A DNA stretch of 64,000 nt from Brachyhypopomus gauderio (lineage: Eukaryota; Chordata; Actinopteri; Gymnotiformes; Hypopomidae), in assembly GCF_052324685.1 (NCBI RefSeq), contig NW_027506974.1, positions 62,501 to 126,500 on the forward strand, in the 5' to 3' direction. Shown here piece after piece: positions 59,601 through 64,000 of the stretch. The stretch's first letter is position 1. Every line of letters starts with the position of its first letter. Both the position numbers and the translations under genes were made by a program. Below the pieces are notes generated by a model that saw only the letters and a program-made list of their open reading frames with translations, was not told where the DNA came from and ran no database searches.

Positions 59601-59838
59601 AGCCAACAGGAAACCCAGCTGCAGGTCATAACAGAGGCACCGTTTCATTACAAAAGTAATAATCTAATAAAAGAATCCAATGTTCAATGACACAGGAACT
59701 TACAAAGCGTTGGTTCTAAAAAAGGAGAGACAATGTTGAACAAGATCTATTTGTGTATATTCATGTACCTGGGTAGCCTATTCCTTTAGGGTTGGCATAA
59801 GGAACCCCTGTTGATGCAGGGCTGTAGACAGGGTTCAT
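56626..59838 (-). CDS. fam168b: FAM168B (myelin-associated neurite-outgrowth inhibitor, MANI)
   Basis: A small Pro/Tyr-rich membrane-associated neuronal protein; the family is reported to restrain neurite outgrowth. Coding exons in transcript order: 59838-59769, 59618-59535, 57976-57834, 57136-56959 (or 57139-56959), 56738-56626. They give 195 aa, the same as human FAM168B. It starts [20 protein letters not shown], continues [20 protein letters not shown] and [20 protein letters not shown], has the conserved [17 protein letters not shown], and ends [11 protein letters not shown]. The GIGYPAGFP segment and [12 protein letters not shown] favour FAM168B over FAM168A. The start codon exon has a short 5' UTR part to about 59859; the promoter-proximal exon is non-coding and probably lies near 60.85-61.05 kb. 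The intron before exon 57136 carries a 504-bp MITE. Confidence 0.94.
57139..57834. other. fam168b intron occupied mostly by a MITE
   Basis: Between two fam168b coding exons. Nearly all of it is the 504-bp CpG-rich element at 57177-57680 plus short flanks holding the splice signals. Confidence 0.8.
57177..57680. mobile_element. CpG-rich MITE built of palindromic tandem units
   Basis: Inverted ends ACGGAGCCCGTAAGGTGACA and ACAGAGCCCGTAAGGTGACA continue for about 30 bp with the ATGTAAAAAA run. Flanking octamers ACAAACTT (57169-57176) and ACAAACTA (57681-57688) look like an 8-bp duplication with one mismatch. Inside each arm are repeated units around ACGCGTGGCCACGACTTAC and GCGTGCGAACGAGAT, inverted between arms. 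The centre (about 57365-57490) is unique. No coding capacity. The left end lies 38-41 nt from the next fam168b 3' splice site. Confidence 0.75.
57977..59534. other. fam168b intron, nothing recognised
   Basis: A/T-rich intron with no mobile element or alternative exon that I can support. Confidence 0.5.
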
Positions 59839-60395
59839 GATTTGATCTCTCCGCTCTCTCTGAAAACAATAACCACCCAATAAATGACAACTAAATTAAT
59901 TAAATCCACATTGGGGGGAAAAAACAGAACCTGGTAAGATAGTTTTTGATAGTGCAACATCATGCTCTCATCAGAATTAGCTGCTGAATAATTTCTTACT
60001 ATTTTTATTAAAAGTTTTGCATTACGTTAATAATACAGGTTTATTTATTGCCAAACATTGTAGGAAAACGTCTTGCTTCGAATCTACTAACAAAATAGTA
60101 GCATACAAGTTACTTTAGAAAACAATGACTATATGCTGATGTGCAGGACATTACTGTCAGATGTCAAATGTCTCTTAAGATAAATAGCTTTTGCTTCATG
60201 TCCAAGTTGTCTTTATGATAAGTTACCTAATAGCATGATACTTCAAAAACTGTTTTCGTGGTGTCACCTAATTGCACCCCAAAAGATCACTGACACAAAA
60301 GTGACAACTCTGATGAGTAAGCGTCCATACTTTTCCACTAACAAAAACCACATTGTGAAACACACCAGAGAGCCGCCCAAACTGCCCAGATGCCT

Positions 60396-60426
60396 CTCCT
60401 CTCTCTCTCTCTCTCTCTCTCCTCTC
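60396..60426. repeat. (CT)n microsatellite
   Basis: CT dinucleotides upstream of fam168b coding exon 1. Short simple repeat. Confidence 0.85.
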
Positions 60427-60839
60427 CTCTCTCTGCCTCCTCCTAAACGTGAGCACGGTGGGCAATCAGCTTGAAATCTCTATTTTAAAGACTAACGCCG
60501 CATGTCCGTGGATGTGATACCGAGAGAGGAGGAACGTGAACACTGTTGTCGCAGTACATCAACACCTGCGTGTCACTTTAACACCACTGTGTACAGTAAC
60601 ACCAGCGTGTGTGTGTGTGTGTGCGCAGCAGTGGCGGTGCAGGCCGCCCATGGCACTGCGCTGCACGGCTGCTGCATCACCTCGCATCCTCACCCCACCA
60701 GTTACCCCCCACCAGTTACCCCCACCAGTTACCCCACTCACGTCCACGCTCCATCATCTCCTGCTCCAACAGGTTTACACCGCACACATGAATGCCACCG
60801 GGACGGTGTGAGTGCTACTTACGCCTGTTTTACGTCTCT

Positions 60840-61070
60840 GTGGCGACTGTAATCCCTGCCTGCTATAAATCTATCGCAGTTGAATGACGTTAGTTGCCCC
60901 TGTTGCCCCTGTTGCCCCTGGACCGCCTGGCGTCGTCTCGCGCTCTGACGTTGGACCGATGCTGCGTAGCAAGTCTGGAGGCCACGTGCGTCACTTCCGC
61001 GGATGAGCGGAAGTAGGTTGGAGCACATGGTTCGCAGCACTGGTCCCACAAACAAAGGTGTTTTATAGCA
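60840..61070. promoter_or_regulatory. fam168b: probable fam168b promoter / 5' non-coding exon region
   Basis: Locally CpG-enriched sequence with paired ETS-like sites (cacttccgcgg and gagcggaagt), a CACGTG E-box and TGACG half-sites. It lies about 1 kb upstream of the first coding exon on the minus strand. Assignment is positional. Confidence 0.35.
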
Positions 61071-61289
61071 AACGTGATTTTGCCGCGGTGCTTATGTGGT
61101 GGATCTTCGATGTATAAAAAAATTAAAATAAAAACACGAAAATGTTTCACATAAAGCTGTACACAGATCCGAGCAATAATAGTACAGCACATCTATATTA
61201 TTCTAGCTAGCTAACGTAGTGGGTCTGTTGTGATCCAGCTGTCTACTTTGGCATAACTTAACGTTTACATGTTTCAGTGTAACAAAATA

Positions 61290-61372
61290 TTAATAATAAT
61301 AATCTTTATTTGTATAGCACCTTTCATACATACATGCAACTCAAAGTGCTTTACAGTATAAATAAAAAGAAA
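61290..61372. repeat. common teleost 3'-tail repeat
   Basis: The 'tttatttgtatagcacctt...caaagtgctttaca' block after an (AAT)n run is a very common retroelement tail in fish genomes. The parent family is not resolved. Confidence 0.55.
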
Positions 61373-61969
61373 CATTAAAAGGAGAAAAGAAAAAGAAAAT
61401 GTTAAAAGAAATTAAAGATAAAAATATTAAAATAACATAAAACGTAAAGTAAATAAGATAATAAAAAGTAAAGTAAATAAGATAAAACTATTTTTTCGCT
61501 ATACACAAGTGTACATTATTATTATACATATTAAATATGTGGGAAAGAGGGAAAAGTGAAGTTCAAATGAAGGCACTTTTAGAATGCCACAGAAATGGTA
61601 TATTTGCTACATTTGGCAAACGCCTTTGTCCAAAGAGGCTTACAGAGGTTCAATATCTCTATAAAACGTCCTCATTTGACAATCAGTCAAACGTCAGTGA
61701 TGTTCACCTTGGTGTTAAAGATGGTGTGAAAATGAAATGAAACATTTACAATTCGTCTTATATCTTATGATCACGGAAGCCAATACATTGAAGCAGCTTT
61801 TAAAACTGAGAATGTAAGCATGAGTTGCCATTTTTCAATCGCCAGTTGCAAAATAACCAATAAGCTAAACTCCACACTTTTGTAACCTTGTCACAGAGTA
61901 GGACAACCACTAGGGTGCTCCCCAGTATCCAGGTGTTACATCTCATTCTGGGACCGTCGAGTTTTGTGA

Positions 61970-61983
61970 CCACAGGGGGCGCT
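61970..61983 (+). promoter_or_regulatory. CTCF-like motif or repeat-derived site
   Basis: CCACAGGGGGCGCT matches the CTCF core well, but this string is also common in fish repeats, so function is doubtful. Confidence 0.3.
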
Positions 61984-62084
61984 ATTTCACAGCTTCTGTT
62001 CACAGGCACGACAGCTTTACGGACGCTGCATAAGCTGCGCCGACGCGCTTTCGTTTTTCGTTTTGCTACTATCTCCAAGCCAAA

Positions 62085-63690
62085 AATCAATCAATCAATC
62101 AATCAATCAAATTTTATTTATATAGCGCTTTTTACAACAGTTGTTGTCACAAAGCAGCTTTACAAGTGCCGAGTCCTAGCCCCATGGACGTAGTTTTGAT
62201 TTCATAAGTGGGGGGGACACAACCTGGGGTGGCGAACTGTTGAGCGGGGGGGGGGGGGTTGAATGAAAATTGTTGAGCGCTGTGAACAAAAATTGTTGAG
62301 CGGGGGGGGGGGGGGGGAGCTCGGAGCTGCATGATCCTAGTGCTAGATTTGTCGCTATTTGGATATTGTTTTTTTAACCGTTAAAAAGTGGGGGGGACAT
62401 GACTTCGTCGCTACTTAAATATTTGGTTTTAACTGTAAAAACTGGGGGGGACCAAAACCGGCTTTTGAAAAAGTGGGGGGGACATGTCCCCCCCGTCCCC
62501 CCCCAAAACTACGTCCGTGCCTAGCCCCCAGTGAGCAAGCCAAGGGCGACAGTGGCAAGGAAAAACTCCCTAGTTTTTTGCATGAGGAAGAAACCTTGAG
62601 AGGAACCAAGACTCGGGGGGGGGGACCCATCCTCCTCTGGCCGACACCGGTCACCATGACAACAACAACAATTTAGACAGAAAGAAATAAAGAAAAGGAA
62701 AAGATGTAGTATTGTCCATCATGGTGTAGGCTTATCCGGTCAGACAGTAGGTGGCTGGCACTGGATAACTCGCTTGCCTCTCCTCATCTCATTTTTCCTC
62801 GAGCAGGCGGGCAGCCATTTGGAGAAAATAAAACAGGGAAAATTAGCTCTGTATGAGGACATATACAGGACAGATGAAATTAAACACATTTCTGGAGTGT
62901 GGCAGCAACTCCGGCATTAAGTTAAACTATTACAGCCTAGCTAAAAAGGCAGAACCAGAAGGTAACATAGGCTTGGGGGCATTCTGAGACAATGGCATCC
63001 ATCCACTGCACTGTCAACAAACTTGAGTGACCACGAGCAGTGACAGGACGACAGCACCAGCGCCCCAGTCTACCATAAAACCCTTCGTCTATGAACCCCT
63101 GGATCTGTACCTTTATCTAAGGGGGGATGTTAATTATCAAATGCTAAACCAAATAGGTGGGTTTTCAACCTAGACTTAAAGATTGTGACTGTGTCAGAGT
63201 CCCGTACGCATTTTGGGAGGTTGTTCCAAAGCTGGGGGACATTATAAGAAAAGGCTCTTCCCCCTGCTGTTACCTTATTAATTTGTGGAACTACTAAAAG
63301 ACCAGCACCCTGTGATCTTAGTTGACGTGGGGGTTCATAGTAGGAAATAAGTTCCTGGAGGTATTCAGGAGCAAGCCCGTGTAGTGCTTTATATGTTAAT
63401 AATAGAATTTTAAAATCAATACGAAATTTAACTGGGAGCCAATGCAGTGCTGATAGGACTGGTCTAATATGCTGAAATTTTCTAGTTCTGGTCAGAACTC
63501 TGGCTGCGGCATTTTGAACTATTTGAAGTTTATTTAGATTCCTATTTGAACATCCTGACAGTAGTGAATTGCAGTAGTCTAATCTAGAGCTAACAAAGGC
63601 ATGCACCAATTTTTCTGCATCATCCTGTGATAATGCATTTCTTAATTTGGCAATGTTGCGGAGATGTAGAAATGCTATCCTAGTAGTATT
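62085..63690 (-). mobile_element. L2-like LINE, 5'-truncated copy
   Basis: Minus-strand frame 63609-63130 encodes the C-terminal part of a non-LTR reverse transcriptase: SSRLDYCNSLLSG, LSALHWLPVKFRIDFKI, LTYKALHGLAPEYLQELI, then PQLWNNLPKCVRD and FKSRLKTHLF. The 3' UTR follows and ends in an (ATTG)n tail at 62085-62110 (AATC repeats on plus), as L2-type elements do. The upstream reverse-transcriptase and endonuclease parts are missing. A hAT MITE interrupts the 3' UTR. Confidence 0.8.
62183..62519. mobile_element. hAT MITE nested in the LINE 3' UTR, rich in G-runs
   Basis: A 337-bp insert with inverted ends CATGGACGTAGTTTTG and CACGGACGTAGTTTTG, flanked by the perfect 8-bp duplication CCTAGCCC (62175-62182, 62520-62527). 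It carries repeated 'ttgttgagcggggggg' blocks, G-runs up to about 15 and the palindrome-like GGGGGACATGTCCCCCCC. No coding capacity. Confidence 0.85.
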
Positions 63691-63695
63691 ATCTA

Positions 63696-63986
63696 CAGGG
63701 TTGCCAACTTTTGACGTTCGCTTGGAGTGAGATTTTAACCTGGAGCCGGTGGCGAGTGTATTTTGTTGAGCGGGGGGGGGGACACAGATTCAGTGTTATA
63801 TCGCCGGTGGATGGCGCCAGAGCTAGCGAACTAGTAACGTAGGCTATTGAATCATATATGTGGATCTGAGGTAAATAAACTGGATATTTTTTTTCGGCGT
63901 GAGATATCGGAAGTGTGGCGTGAGAGCGTGTGAAAACGGTCAAATGCGTGTGTCTCACGCTCAGTGCGTGAGAGTTGGCAACCCTG
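63696..63986. mobile_element. MITE with CAGGGTTGCCAACT inverted ends
   Basis: The 14-bp terminal inverted repeat CAGGGTTGCCAACT is exact at both ends. TATCTA occurs directly outside each end, although an 8-bp duplication is not clear. About 200 bp of the right half is shared with 12411-12622 inside the 980-bp hAT element (aaataaactggatattttttt, then 'ttcggcgtgagatatcggaa'). Confidence 0.7.
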
Positions 63987-64000
63987 TATCTATGTATTTA

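Overview
This is a vertebrate nuclear window, almost certainly from a teleost fish. It has intron-rich genes with GT-AG introns, long (CA)n microsatellites and many fish-type mobile elements: hAT miniature elements, Tc1 copies, L2-like and RTE-like LINE fragments, tRNA-derived SINEs and Gypsy-type LTR remnants. No bacterial, phage or CRISPR architecture is present. By exon-by-exon translation with a continuous splice phase I reconstruct four genes: cngb3 (+, 17.5-24.3 kb), cpne3 (-, 42.1-31.9 kb), crem (-, 54.4-48.2 kb) and fam168b (-, 59.8-56.6 kb). Their reconstructed lengths (about 772, 532 or 543, 241 or 242, and 195 aa) fit the families, except that crem is short.

Layout. 1-17.5 kb has no recognisable gene. 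It holds long TG/CA tracts, a SINE, a complete 980-bp hAT derivative, an RTE-like LINE fragment and one orphan exon-like segment at 14.7 kb. 17.5-24.3 kb is the cone photoreceptor cyclic-nucleotide-gated channel beta subunit, cngb3. 24.5-29.5 kb is intergenic, with a hAT MITE, a strong CTCF-like motif and a solo LTR. 29.6-42.1 kb is cpne3, transcribed towards cngb3 (tail to tail). Its introns hold several minisatellites, a tRNA-like SINE and a Gypsy 3' end. 42.4-47 kb holds two dead Tc1-type elements and a large GC-rich VNTR. 48.2-54.5 kb is crem, including an internal ICER-type promoter and exon. 55.2-61 kb is fam168b. 61.2-64 kb is mostly repeats.

The strongest observation is in cngb3. The exon coding the pore helix, selectivity filter and S6 is present twice in tandem (22281-22422 and 22596-22737). 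Both copies are 142 nt, open, flanked by good splice sites and identical in phase. They are only 20/47 identical in protein, and the extra copy replaces the filter Gly-Gly with Ser-Glu. This looks like an undescribed alternative or mutually exclusive pore exon. cpne3 likewise has two tandem, phase-matched terminal coding exons giving different C-termini. crem keeps the known twin bZIP exons of its family. Three neighbouring genes therefore each carry duplicated, interchangeable exons. Several exons in these genes have a TG repeat about 10 nt from the 3' splice site, a layout known from CFTR to influence exon inclusion.

A second point concerns crem. Its kinase-inducible domain has lost the Arg-Arg-Pro-Ser-Tyr phospho-acceptor motif and its N-terminus is very short, while the internal ICER promoter with a tandem pair of cAMP response elements is preserved. 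This suggests a gene drifting towards repressor-only function. All identifications come from recalled family sequences and motif reading; no database search was run.
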